A stretch of 58,165 bases of DNA from Nitrososphaerota archaeon (GTDB lineage Archaea; Thermoproteota; Nitrososphaeria; Nitrososphaerales; Nitrosopumilaceae). The notes beneath the pieces are model-generated. The model saw only the letters and a list, made by a program, of their open reading frames with translations. It ran no database searches and was not told the DNA's origin. Below are positions 18,137-27,556 of this stretch, in pieces. The stretch spans positions 1 to 58,165 of the forward strand of contig VHBK01000003.1 in assembly GCA_016872015.1 (NCBI GenBank). Reading direction: 5' to 3'. Position 1 is the stretch's first letter. Each line of letters starts with the position of its first letter. Position numbers and translations under genes: made by a program.

Positions 18137-18955
18137 TCATTTCAGATACTTGTCAATTACGCCAGAAAACACGGATGCGGGTTGAGGTCCAGAAATTTTC
18201 TCTGTCGCACCGTTGGGGCCAACAATTAGAAATGTTGGAGTCCCTTGAGCTCCCGCAGAAGATGCGATTGCCAAGTTGTGCTTGATTCTATCCGAATATT
18301 TGGCAGAATCTAGGCACGAATCAAACTTTGTTGAATCCAGGCCTACCTCTGTGGCAAATTTCTTCAGGTTTGCATTGTTTGCCCATCCGCTTCCGATTCC
18401 TCCCTGGCTTGAATAGAGCTTGTTGTGATATTGCCAGTACTTTCCCTACTCGTCTGCGCAATATGACGCAATTACTGCAGAATCCGAGTCTGGGCCCAAA
18501 AACGACAGATCAACAAAGACCAGATTTGCCTTGCCAGGCGCAATATATTGCGACTCTATTGTTGGCTTTTCCTTTGTAAACCAGGAATAACACTTGGGGC
18601 ACTGATAATCACCAAATTCTATTATGGTCACCTTGGCGTAAGCTGAGCCCTGAATTGGGGACGCCATGGAAACGTCAATTCCGCCAATCATCTTTGGCTT
18701 GTCTGACATTTTGTGGTCTGCCATTTTGTCTGTCATTTTCTTGTCTGTCATCTTTTTCTTGGTTGTTTTCTTTTTGATGTCTTTCTTTTTGTCATCCATT
18801 TTCTTGTCTTTCTTTTTGTCAGCCATCTTTTCTGACATTTTTTTCTCCGTCATTTTGTCAGAACTGGATGGTTTTTCTTCCATTGCGGTTGCGTGTGATG
18901 TTACAAGCAACAAAGCTAGCGCAATCGAGAAGACAAACGCAAGTATTGTTTTCAT
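18137..18955 (-). pseudogene. DsbA-family thiol-disulfide oxidoreductase with in-frame amber codon at 18446-18448
   Basis: Signal peptide + K/M-rich linker + FGDYQCPKCYSWF...SYCADE*GKYWQYHNKLYSSQGGIGSGW...GTPTFLIVGPNG...DKYLK*; frame open on both sides of TAG. Confidence 0.85.
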
Positions 18956-19101
18956 TGTACCTCAGAGCCGGAATTTTGCATTTAATCATTTTTCCAGATC
19001 TGGGCTAGATTTGGGAAAACGCTTTAGTAATTTTTTGATACATATAACATTGATTCGGTTCAAGACTGAGTTATTCAATCAGTTCCTTTTCCCCCACAGT
19101 T

Positions 19102-19578
19102 TTGAATCGAATCTTTGGTAATAATTTTCCAAAGATCACAAAACTAGGCTCGATTTTCGGAAATAATGGCAAGGCTTTAATCTGGTTTTTCGAGGTTTGC
19201 AGCTTGGGAGAGAACTTGAATCGTCAGCACAGCCCACTGGAAATATGCAATCACATCATAACACTTGATGAATCCATTAGATTTGTAGGGCGAATCAAGG
19301 ACAAAAAAGTAGTCGCATTTGCAAGAAACACAACAAAGGCTCCGCTATTAGACTCGGAGCTAGGCAACATGGCGCATTACTGGGCATCAATTAAGGCAGG
19401 AGTCGAAGAAATGTTTGACGGACCATTGGGCAAAACAAACTGGATGATTACCGCAAAAGAACGGGTAAAGCTAGTCACACTATTCCTAGATGACGGCCTG
19501 CTGATATTTTCACTAGAGGTGGACTCTGACCATGACACAATAATTAAGCAAATCCAAGGCCTGAACCTTTCATTATAG
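19102..19578 (+). CDS. Thaumarchaeal conserved hypothetical (DUF6659-like); true start may be internal (~19215)
   Basis: LDESIRFVGRIKDKKVVAFARN...; resembles 30477-30881 product. Confidence 0.55.
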   Translation: MNRIFGNNFPKITKLGSIFGNNGKALIWFFEVCSLGENLNRQHSPLEICNHIITLDESIRFVGRIKDKKVVAFARNTTKAPLLDSELGNMAHYWASIKAGVEEMFDGPLGKTNWMITAKERVKLVTLFLDDGLLIFSLEVDSDHDTIIKQIQGLNLSL

Positions 19579-19608
19579 TTATTCTAAACAAGTTTGTTAT
19601 ATACAAGT

Positions 19609-19627
19609 ATGTCATAATATATGACAT
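19609..19627. promoter_or_regulatory. Perfect inverted repeat ATGTCATA-ATA-TATGACAT overlapping start of 19626 gene
   Basis: 8-3-8 palindrome ~10 nt downstream of TTGTTATATACAAG TATA box. Confidence 0.55.
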
Positions 19628-19904
19628 GGCCACACAGTCACCGCTACAATCCCACACTCCAACTCTGAAAACAATTGAGATGATAGAGAGAGTTCTTGCC
19701 GAGGGAAAAGAATTTAGCTCAAGAAACAAGCTTTCAAGGGCACTACCAAAGCAGGTTCAACCAAAGACAATTGATGCCGTCTTGAACTATCTAGAGAGGT
19801 CAAACAAGGTCATGCGAGACAAAAAAGGTGCCATACTGTGGATCTTTGCAGAAGATAGTCCAAAGCTGATGAAGCTGCACAAGAAATCTACTGCACTGAA
19901 ATAA
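19626..19904 (+). CDS. Small winged-helix-like hypothetical protein
   Basis: SSRNKLSRALPKQVQPKTIDAVLNYLERSNKVMRDKKGAILWIF; strong TATA box upstream. Confidence 0.65.
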   Translation: MATQSPLQSHTPTLKTIEMIERVLAEGKEFSSRNKLSRALPKQVQPKTIDAVLNYLERSNKVMRDKKGAILWIFAEDSPKLMKLHKKSTALK

Positions 19905-19953
19905 TCAATGATCTAATTCTAATTTAGCTAGATCAAAAAAAAGAAAAAAAGGA

Positions 19954-21207
19954 TTATGGTTGTGTTGCGTATCCGCGCTGCATTAGAATTCCTGCAGTTC
20001 CTTCAGACACACATATTGCGTTGCCGTTAGATTTTTTGAGTAACAGTTGTAGGCCTTCGTTGCACTGGACTTGGCTTGGTTCGATTCCCTTTTCCATTTG
20101 CTTTAGTGGTGCCATTGCTGGTCCATCGCTGGAATCATCCATGGTGTCTTCCATAGTATCATCCATGGAATCTAGGACTACCTCTACAAACGGACAGTTG
20201 ACGATGAATCCTCCAAGTGCTGTGGTTAGCTCCTCGTTTGATGCAGCCTCTGTGATTTCTGCTGTTGTGGTCAGAAACGGTGCAGATTCTGCGTCAGCCC
20301 AGGTTGCCATCTGGATTCTCCAAAATGGAGAATAGAATTCGTCGCCTTCCTGTGTTGAGCCTATACTTGCCTGGAATCCTGCTGGACCTGTGCCTGTAAT
20401 GCCGTTTGTGAAAACATACAGATCAGATGCCGCAGATGACACCAGCGTATTGCCTATTTTCTCAACGTGTATGACACCTAGCATCTCTGCTACTTCCGGT
20501 GATGATGCATCAGTTGCAATATAGTAGATTGTAGAGCCGTCTGGTCCAAATCCTCTGTGTGCAACAAATGTTACCACCATGTTTTCTGTGTCAATTTCTA
20601 GGACTTGGCCACCGCCGTATGGGGTGTCGTCACCTAGTTCTGGGTTTTCACGAATTGGCAGTGCACCGCCCTCCCATTGGATGAATGGGCAGTTCACTAT
20701 TACTCCGGTTTCCTCTATTGACAGCTCACCTGCCTGTTGTGCTGCAATGATTTCATCTTCTGATGTCAGCTCTCTTGGAGAAGATTCTTCAGTCCAAGTT
20801 ACATGCAGTACAGACCATGCAGGACTATACTCTGGATCTCCTGGTTGCGAGTCTGCAACGTTTGGCTGGAATCCGGCTGGGCCTGGACCCTCAACGCCGT
20901 TTGTAAACTCGTAGATTTGTGCAAGAGCGTCTGCTGGTGTGTTTTTGAGTGCTGGTGTGTATACTACTCTAAATCCCGTTAGCTCGCTTAGATGATCAGC
21001 TACTTCCTCATGTGATGCCTCTGTTGTGATATAGAATACTTCGTTGCCATCTGCATATCCCATGATTAGTGGGATTTCAAGCGGAACCGATGTATCTGAG
21101 AGTTCTTGCACTGCAGCGCTCGCTGTTAGTGCAGAACCTGAGAAGAGCATCGCAATGCCAAATAGCATAGCAACTAACTTTAGCTTGTCAGGTTGAGTTA
21201 TTCTCAT
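19954..21207 (-). CDS. Secreted protein with two tandem homologous domains and C-terminal Cys-containing tail
   Basis: Signal peptide; repeated FTNG(V/I)xGxGPAGFQ...YSPxWxxxxxTW...G(V/F)IVNCPF units. Confidence 0.85.
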   Translation of the reverse strand: MRITQPDKLKLVAMLFGIAMLFSGSALTASAAVQELSDTSVPLEIPLIMGYADGNEVFYITTEASHEEVADHLSELTGFRVVYTPALKNTPADALAQIYEFTNGVEGPGPAGFQPNVADSQPGDPEYSPAWSVLHVTWTEESSPRELTSEDEIIAAQQAGELSIEETGVIVNCPFIQWEGGALPIRENPELGDDTPYGGGQVLEIDTENMVVTFVAHRGFGPDGSTIYYIATDASSPEVAEMLGVIHVEKIGNTLVSSAASDLYVFTNGITGTGPAGFQASIGSTQEGDEFYSPFWRIQMATWADAESAPFLTTTAEITEAASNEELTTALGGFIVNCPFVEVVLDSMDDTMEDTMDDSSDGPAMAPLKQMEKGIEPSQVQCNEGLQLLLKKSNGNAICVSEGTAGILMQRGYATQP

Positions 21208-21251
21208 GTTTTAGAACGGGTCCACTTTAGATAATAAAACTTGTTCCAGAT

Positions 21252-21488
21252 CTAGACTGAGAAATCCGAATAAAACATGTTGTCGTCTGGAAACATCGAT
21301 ATTCCAATGGCCAGTGGAATTAGGAACAATCCAATTCCAATTGCTGTAAGTATTATGCCAAGCCACAGGCAGCTTTTTGCCCTTTTTGGGTCATCGTCCT
21401 TTATCACAAAATACGCAATCACTCCACCAATGACATTAAACAATATTGGCAGCAAAAACCACCAAGCGCTTCTGCATTTTACTTCCAT
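21252..21488 (-). CDS. Small membrane protein (two TM helices)
   Basis: WWFLLPILFNVIGGVIAYFVIKDDDPKRAKSCLWLGIILTAIGIGLFLIP. Confidence 0.7.
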   Translation of the reverse strand: MEVKCRSAWWFLLPILFNVIGGVIAYFVIKDDDPKRAKSCLWLGIILTAIGIGLFLIPLAIGISMFPDDNMFYSDFSV

Positions 21489-21526
21489 GATATGATCACC
21501 AAGTCTGATCTAAAAAACATTAGTCA

Positions 21527-22855
21527 TCACAGATACTTGTCTAGTGGGAATTTTTTTGCGCCAGAGATTTTTGCTATTTCAAATCCCTCTTGGCGCTTGT
21601 CCAGTGGTCTTGTTGCATCGATTCCTAGCTTGGCAGTGAGTAGATTTTTCTGATCACTTGATGGGTCAAGGCTAGAGCCGCGCACCTTTTCTATTATGGC
21701 AAGGTTTCTGTCTGCTTGGAATCGTGTAGCCATTGCATATTCTACTTGGATTGGATCGGTTGGGTCAATATCATCATCAACTACGGTTACCATTTTCAGG
21801 GATCGATGGGCTGCAAATGTTTCTGCGATTGCCTTTTTGCCGTCGTCCTTGTTCTTCTTTGATATCTGCACTACTGCATGAAGCCAGTTGCATCCACCAT
21901 CGGACATTACAACTTGTTTTGTTTGTGGAATTTTCTTTTTGACGTCTCGGTTCAGCTTGGATTCAATTGGCATACCCATTAGCAGTCGGTGTTCTGCAAA
22001 TCCTGCCAAGATATCATGGAATATTGCATTGTTCCTATAGTAGAGATTTTCCAGCTCAAAGACCGGCTGTGCTCGGACAAAATCATAAGTCCTTAACATT
22101 TCCACCATCCACTCCTTGTGGGTTTTATCAGAGAGAATTTTGCCCTCCATTACAATTTCTGTTCCAGATGGGACCATTCTTCCAGAATATGGTAGCTTGG
22201 TCAGTGTCAGCTTGCCGCCAAGAATTGTATTTGCTATATCAAGTTCGTCTTCTCCCCATTCTGCCTGATATGCACCTGCAATGGACACTGCTGGATGGAC
22301 GCCGACTGTAATTGCTACTTTGAGGTCCTCGCCATGCTCTTTTGCATCCATAAATGAGCGATGCAGGTGTCTGCCTTCCACCATTCGAATGGAAAAGTGA
22401 GTCTTGTCTATTGGCATTAGTCTATGAAATGACGAGTTTTGCGTCTTTTTCTCATAGTTTTGCGAGTAAATTATAGAGGATGTGATGAATGGTCCTGATT
22501 CTTTTTCAAAATGGGTCACTATAGGAAGTATGGACAGGTCGTGCGATTTGTTCTCAAAGAACTTGCCTGCAGATGATACCTTGGGCTTTTTTGCATGAGA
22601 AATAGCAGTGATTACCTTTTGGTGAATGGTACTTTCAGTGCCAGAGACTGCCTTTGCAAATCTCGCCCGATTACCAACCAGATTTGCAACGAGTCTCAGC
22701 TTGCTTTCTTTGATGTTTTCAAATAGAATTGCGTTTGCACCATCTACCTGGGCAGTAAGCGATGCAATTTCAAATTTAGTAGAGACCTTTTTGGATATTG
22801 TGTGTAGCTGGCCCATCTTTTTTACTAGAGCAATGTAGCTACGAAGGTCCGTCAT
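21527..22855 (-). CDS. UbiD-family decarboxylase
   Basis: 442 aa; HFSIRMVEGRHLH, AEWGEDELDIANTILGGKL, FAEHRLLMGMPIE. Confidence 0.9.
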   Translation of the reverse strand: MTDLRSYIALVKKMGQLHTISKKVSTKFEIASLTAQVDGANAILFENIKESKLRLVANLVGNRARFAKAVSGTESTIHQKVITAISHAKKPKVSSAGKFFENKSHDLSILPIVTHFEKESGPFITSSIIYSQNYEKKTQNSSFHRLMPIDKTHFSIRMVEGRHLHRSFMDAKEHGEDLKVAITVGVHPAVSIAGAYQAEWGEDELDIANTILGGKLTLTKLPYSGRMVPSGTEIVMEGKILSDKTHKEWMVEMLRTYDFVRAQPVFELENLYYRNNAIFHDILAGFAEHRLLMGMPIESKLNRDVKKKIPQTKQVVMSDGGCNWLHAVVQISKKNKDDGKKAIAETFAAHRSLKMVTVVDDDIDPTDPIQVEYAMATRFQADRNLAIIEKVRGSSLDPSSDQKNLLTAKLGIDATRPLDKRQEGFEIAKISGAKKFPLDKYL

Positions 22856-23184
22856 TTCCTTATTGCCTCCGTTATCTTCTCAATTAGAACCTTGCTTGGG
22901 CCTGTACCAAGTTCTTTTTGTGCAGACAGCGATACAACACAAATGCCGCGAACCTCGGATGCCATCTTTTGCGATATCAGCTTTAGAAACATCAGGTCAG
23001 CTCGTATTGGTATTATCTCAGATGATACTGGTGTAGGACCTGTTGCAATTGATATGATCATACCTCCGATCCGCATCGGACCTTCAGAAATTGAAATGAA
23101 AAAAGCGTTTTCGTACTTTAAGATTTTGACATCGAATTTCCGATTTTCTGTTTCCACAGTTACACTGTGGTCAGAACTTGACAT
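22852..23184 (-). CDS. Hypothetical protein, possible PAC4/PSMG4-like fold
   Basis: YENAFFISISEGPMRIGGMIISIA...PVSSEIIP...FLKLISQKMASEVRGICVVSLSAQKELG; 4-nt overlap with ubiD-like gene. Confidence 0.55.
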   Translation of the reverse strand: MSSSDHSVTVETENRKFDVKILKYENAFFISISEGPMRIGGMIISIATGPTPVSSEIIPIRADLMFLKLISQKMASEVRGICVVSLSAQKELGTGPSKVLIEKITEAIRK

Positions 23185-23201
23185 TAAATGCCAGATGAGA
23201 C

Positions 23202-23609
23202 TTATGCCTTTATTGCTATCGCTTCTTCTGGGGCAGTCTCAACTGAAACAGTTTTGGAAGCCTTGGTTGCTCTTGGCTTTCTAGTTGTAGTTTTAGCGGT
23301 TTTTGCTTTTGCTCTTGCCTTTTTTGGCTTGGCCTCTACAGCTATTGGCTCTACTACCTCGACAGTCTCTTCAACGGTATTGATTCCGGTAGCTTCTTGA
23401 GCTTCGGCTTCAACTCTGGCGCGCAGCTTGGCCTTGTACTTGAGATTTCGTGGTTTTGTTCTCAGTCTGTATCCACAGCACGGGCACCATAGTCCTTCCC
23501 ATTTGATGAAGATTTCACAAATTTGACAACGTCTTTGACCTGAAGCATAACGTCCAGTTCCTACTGGCTTTTGCGCCTTGTATCTGGAGCATATTCCTTT
23601 ACATGTCAT
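23202..23609 (-). CDS. Thaumarchaeal double zinc-ribbon protein with Ala/Lys-rich tail
   Basis: MTCKGICSRYKA...RYASGQRRCQICEIFIKWEGLWCPCCGYRLRTKPR. Confidence 0.85.
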   Translation of the reverse strand: MTCKGICSRYKAQKPVGTGRYASGQRRCQICEIFIKWEGLWCPCCGYRLRTKPRNLKYKAKLRARVEAEAQEATGINTVEETVEVVEPIAVEAKPKKARAKAKTAKTTTRKPRATKASKTVSVETAPEEAIAIKA

Positions 23610-23840
23610 ATTTTGTCATCATAGTATAGGAATCGTAAATATTTAAGCATGGATCCATATTTTTTACATGGTTTTTTGGAAAAGATTGTAAGAATTGTAA
23701 GCGATCTTGGCGATCAGCTTGATCAATTTGACAAAAACTTGAAAAGTTGTATAAATATCTAACGATTTTTTTACGCATGAGATAATATGTGCTTGGAGCC
23801 TGAATTTGGGTTGTTTTTGAGTGTTTTTTTATTTTAGATC

Positions 23841-24410
23841 CTATCCCATGCGTGACAATGGCAACACAAAGTGCCTATATCCTTCCCTTTGTGCAATGAA
23901 CCTAGCAGAAAGCATGTCGCGCTTGCCACGCTTGTTATAGTTTTTGATTTTTTTGGTTGTCTTTCTCTCATCTACAAATTCCAGCTCAAAGTGCGAGCAG
24001 AATTTGAGGTTTAGCTGAGTGGTGATTTGCTTTGCTACCTGCATGTTGCCGTTTCCAATTCGCACTAGCTTGCGCTCTGCTCTAAGGCCTCCAAGGATTT
24101 TTGCAACATGGGATGCTAGATCTTCTGGTGAAGTGTACAGTCCTCGTTCTATTTCCTTGCCAAAATAGCTAACAGATATTCCTATTCGCTGCCCCGGATC
24201 TATTCCAATTAGCAGTTCTGACTGGTTTAGGCCGGAATCTAGCTTTTCTATAATAATTCCCTGGATTACTGTTGGGTCTTGCTGAAGAATCTCTTCGTTT
24301 AGGATTTGTTGGCTTGCAAATCTTGGGGATTCGCCCTCTGTTGTAAATATGAGGTTTCCCTGATATGTTGGGATCTGATCTGGTATGATAGAATCATATT
24401 CCAAGTTCAA
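23841..24410 (-). CDS. RuvC/YqgF-like RNase H-fold protein; reading frame probably extends upstream
   Basis: ELLIGIDPGQRIGISV...FVDERKTTKKI...RGKRDMLSARFIAQREG. Confidence 0.6.
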   Translation of the reverse strand: MNLEYDSIIPDQIPTYQGNLIFTTEGESPRFASQQILNEEILQQDPTVIQGIIIEKLDSGLNQSELLIGIDPGQRIGISVSYFGKEIERGLYTSPEDLASHVAKILGGLRAERKLVRIGNGNMQVAKQITTQLNLKFCSHFELEFVDERKTTKKIKNYNKRGKRDMLSARFIAQREGYRHFVLPLSRMG

Positions 24411-24526
24411 AAACTTGAGCGCTTTTACAAACTGAAAGTAGGATCTACCCTGGGTGGTGGCAATACCAATACGACATTGTTGTATGGTGCTGATACTGTT
24501 TGTGATAGAATAAGCGATTTAAGGGT

Positions 24527-24901
24527 TTACGGCTTGAGAATTGTTGACACTACGCTGTCAACTGCTTCATTAAATTTAGAGTCAATTGTTGCTCGGGTTT
24601 TGTCCAGCTTTGCCGCACCGTCTGCTGCTATTTTCTTTGCCTGGCTTTCTGCTCTTGCTCGGGTTTCAGAGATCATGGCTTCTGCCTCTTGCATTGCCAT
24701 TTGTGTGACCTTTTCTCTAAGGGAGTCGATCTCTTTTTGGGCGCGTGCGTTTAGACCTTTTTTCATGTCTGCCACTTTTACGTTTAGTGAGTCCAGATCG
24801 TCTTCTAGCTCTGCTAGCGACTTGATAATTTTGCTTACCTTGGAATCTGCAACTACGCTCTGAGTGGGTGCGTCCTTCATATAGCTAAAACCCGCCTGCA
24901 C
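24527..24901 (-). CDS. Coiled-coil protein resembling A-type ATPase stalk subunit H/E
   Basis: Long Ala/Glu/Lys-rich helix: LREKVTQMAMQEAEAMISETRARAESQAKKIAADGAAKL. Confidence 0.5.
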   Translation of the reverse strand: MQAGFSYMKDAPTQSVVADSKVSKIIKSLAELEDDLDSLNVKVADMKKGLNARAQKEIDSLREKVTQMAMQEAEAMISETRARAESQAKKIAADGAAKLDKTRATIDSKFNEAVDSVVSTILKP

Positions 24902-24916
24902 GGCTAATTAAATTCT

Positions 24917-25261
24917 TCATTTTGTAGTAAGAAGCAAGATTGCCCGAGATAGATCGCCGCCGGTCTCCTTGAGAGCGTTTGCTGCCACCTCTGGTGTGAC
25001 ATTTGCTTGGCTGCAAATTAGCATGATATCGTCTTCTGAGAAAATCGGAGTTTCTAGCTCCTTTTCCTCATAGGAATCTGCAATTACCTGAAAAATGGAA
25101 TTGTCCTTTGACTTCATTTCTGTTACTGCTGGTTTTGCAATTATGATTTCTTTTTTGTCTGTTTTTATTATTACTTCTTGGACGTTGCTGAGCTCCTTCA
25201 TGTCTAGGCCCATCCTGTCCAGCATTCTTCGCATTTCGCGATTTCCGCCTCCGCGCATCAT
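24917..25261 (-). CDS. nac: Nascent polypeptide-associated complex protein (archaeal NAC with UBA)
   Basis: NREMRRMLDRMGLDMKELSNVQEVIIKTDKKEIIIAKP...EDDIMLICSQANVTPEVAANALKETGGDLSRAILLL. Confidence 0.93.
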   Translation of the reverse strand: MMRGGGNREMRRMLDRMGLDMKELSNVQEVIIKTDKKEIIIAKPAVTEMKSKDNSIFQVIADSYEEKELETPIFSEDDIMLICSQANVTPEVAANALKETGGDLSRAILLLTTK

Positions 25262-25731
25262 GTCTTTTTTTGCTCCAAACTATTTTTTAAACTATCTCGC
25301 ACCTTGATCGCAACTCCCCGCTTTAGTGTGCCCATCATCTCTGAATTTACAATTGCGCGCCCCACCGCAATTACCTCATCTTTGTATAATACCGGAACGT
25401 CTGCGCCAATGAGGATGTTTTTGCCTGCCCAGGTGACATGCTTGCAGAAAACCGACTTGCCATCCCGAACAAATGGCGCAGAATCATCATTTATCTCGAT
25501 GCAGTTTTGGCGGAACTTTTTGTTCTTTAGCAGAATCTGTGCAAAATACGGCGAGATTGCCAGGCCACCGTCGATTCGCAAAGTGCAAAGCAGTTTTTTG
25601 TTGTAGTATACTTCTCGTATTCTGCCTGTCTTTTTGGAAAATGTCATCTCTATTTCTTTGGGCAAATTCTTTGATATTCCGTTTCCAAAGAGCGCATCAA
25701 TTGTATGCTTTAGCTTGACTACTGGGTCCAA
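25258..25731 (-). CDS. PUA-domain RNA-binding protein
   Basis: PFVRDGKSVFCKHVTWAGKNILIGADVPVLYKDEVIAVGRAIVNSEMM. Confidence 0.85.
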   Translation of the reverse strand: MDPVVKLKHTIDALFGNGISKNLPKEIEMTFSKKTGRIREVYYNKKLLCTLRIDGGLAISPYFAQILLKNKKFRQNCIEINDDSAPFVRDGKSVFCKHVTWAGKNILIGADVPVLYKDEVIAVGRAIVNSEMMGTLKRGVAIKVRDSLKNSLEQKKT

Positions 25732-25769
25732 TGATTATTCTTGTATAATTCCATTAATATGTCAAAATG

Positions 25770-27422
25770 CTATTTTGGTAGAGATATTGTAAAGATCGTC
25801 GGCTTGTTCTTTACGTAAATTGTTCCACCATGTTGCTCTATGATGTTTTTGACAGTTGCAAGGCCAAGACCGGTTCCCTTTGGCTTGGTAGTAAATAATG
25901 GCTCGAATATTTTTGATAATATTTCTTCAGGAATTTCAGGTCCCGAGTTTTCAATTTCTATTGTAAAGAACCTGTCCTGATCATTTACCCTGATGTTTAT
26001 TGTTCCTTCGCTGTCCATTGCCTGAATTGCATTTGTCATAATGTTTGCGATTGCTACTTCGAGCTTTTCTGCATCACATTTTATTATATAATCAGATTCT
26101 GGCAGATTTAGTATCATAGTAGAAGGTTTTTCTATTCTGTCAGCAACTAGTGAGATGATTTTTTTGATCGAGTTCTCTTTGATTTGGAGAGGTGTTGTCC
26201 TAACAAAGTCTAGTGTGTCGCTGACCTGATAGTTGATTTTTGATGCAGCTCGCTCTATTCTGTCTAGCTGGGATATCATTTTCTCATCAAGTGCTTTGTT
26301 GTTTTTTGCTATCTCGACTGTATTTTTTATAACAGATATTGGATTTCTGATATCATGTGCAAGTCTGCTTGCAAGCTGTCCCACTGCAGAGAGTTTTTCG
26401 CTTTTGACTAGGTCCTCGTTTAGCTTGGTTATTCTGTTGATGTATCGCTGGTTTGAGCGAATTGCAATGAACGCAAATGTGCTCATAGATACTCCTATTG
26501 CCGGCACCGCAACCATGACCATAGTCTCAAATTCAGTAAATGCTCTGATTCGGCTAAATTCCACTACCCATGCCCTATGCCCAAAGTCAATCTGCGTTGA
26601 TTTACTCCAGGAATCATCTAGTGCGTCTTTTTTGGAATCATAGAGCAGGTTTTCCTCAGATTTTGCAGTGTCGTAAATTTTAATTCTAATGTCGTCATGT
26701 TGTATTTCACTCAGACTAGGAAGTATCGCATTGAATAGATCATATGTTCTAAATGCAACATAAACGAATCCTTGTAGAGCTGCTTGTTTTTCTTCAACTG
26801 ATTCGTTTGGCATGTTATTTTTGTACACTGGTAAGAACATCAAAAAGCCCGGTTGCACCTCACCTCCTATTTCCTGTACCAAGGTTACTTTGCCGGTAAT
26901 TGTTGCAGTGTTGGTATCGCATGCCTTTTCTAGAGCTGCTCGTCTCACAGGCTCTGTGAACATGTCATAGCCAAATGCTTGAAGGTTTCTAGTGTTGACT
27001 GGTTCTACATAGATAATAGAATGATATGTCTCCCTTGGTGTGTCCGGTCTAACTGTATAGTTCGGATATGCGGATCTCATTTCTTGGACGTGTTTTTCTA
27101 AATCCTCAGAGTTGCCTACTTTTTGTGAATAGCCCACAACTTGCACTCCTGGAAATCTGTTGTCTATTTGTTGATTTTTTACAAAAATTTGCCATTCATT
27201 TTCTGTGATTCCATTTGAGCTTATGAAGAGCCCCCGTGTGGCAAAGAGGACTTGTTCATAGTTTACAAGTCTGTTTTGTATTGATGCGGTTAGATCCTTT
27301 GCAATCAGATCAAATTCATTGTCTTTTTGAATCAAGATATAGCTGTAAAACAACCCAAGTATTGCAAATGTGATAAACAGAGAGCTACCAAGCGCAATAA
27401 AATCAAAATGCCTACTGTGCAT
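25770..27422 (-). CDS. CHASE-domain sensor histidine kinase
   Basis: N-terminal TM + CHASE-like domain ([13 protein letters not shown]...YHSIIYVEP), [18 protein letters not shown]-box, [18 protein letters not shown]. Confidence 0.92.
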   Translation of the reverse strand: MHSRHFDFIALGSSLFITFAILGLFYSYILIQKDNEFDLIAKDLTASIQNRLVNYEQVLFATRGLFISSNGITENEWQIFVKNQQIDNRFPGVQVVGYSQKVGNSEDLEKHVQEMRSAYPNYTVRPDTPRETYHSIIYVEPVNTRNLQAFGYDMFTEPVRRAALEKACDTNTATITGKVTLVQEIGGEVQPGFLMFLPVYKNNMPNESVEEKQAALQGFVYVAFRTYDLFNAILPSLSEIQHDDIRIKIYDTAKSEENLLYDSKKDALDDSWSKSTQIDFGHRAWVVEFSRIRAFTEFETMVMVAVPAIGVSMSTFAFIAIRSNQRYINRITKLNEDLVKSEKLSAVGQLASRLAHDIRNPISVIKNTVEIAKNNKALDEKMISQLDRIERAASKINYQVSDTLDFVRTTPLQIKENSIKKIISLVADRIEKPSTMILNLPESDYIIKCDAEKLEVAIANIMTNAIQAMDSEGTINIRVNDQDRFFTIEIENSGPEIPEEILSKIFEPLFTTKPKGTGLGLATVKNIIEQHGGTIYVKNKPTIFTISLPK

Positions 27423-27556
27423 AGTTCTTGATCTTTAGAATCGAGATATTGTAAATAGGTATTATCATATGATGGCAAGTTTGTAAAATATACGTCTGGG
27501 CTTGTGAGTATATATCACAGGACACATCTATATAGATAAATCAAATTCATGTAGTT

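Noticed and set aside
18446-18448. TAG in dsbA as pyrrolysine or another recoded residue
   Set aside because: Expected residue is Gln (CAG), one transition away; I know of no pyrrolysine system in Thaumarchaeota, and no other gene in the window suggests TAG recoding.
23610-23840. 230-nt intergenic region with GATC cluster and a C-box-like ATGATGA on the minus strand
   Set aside because: No matching D box or guide arrangement; AT-rich promoter/terminator sequence explains it.
24306-24863. 185-aa plus-strand ORF in the six-frame track
   Set aside because: Runs antisense to the RuvC-like and coiled-coil genes, with low-complexity Ser/Ala-rich translation typical of shadow ORFs.
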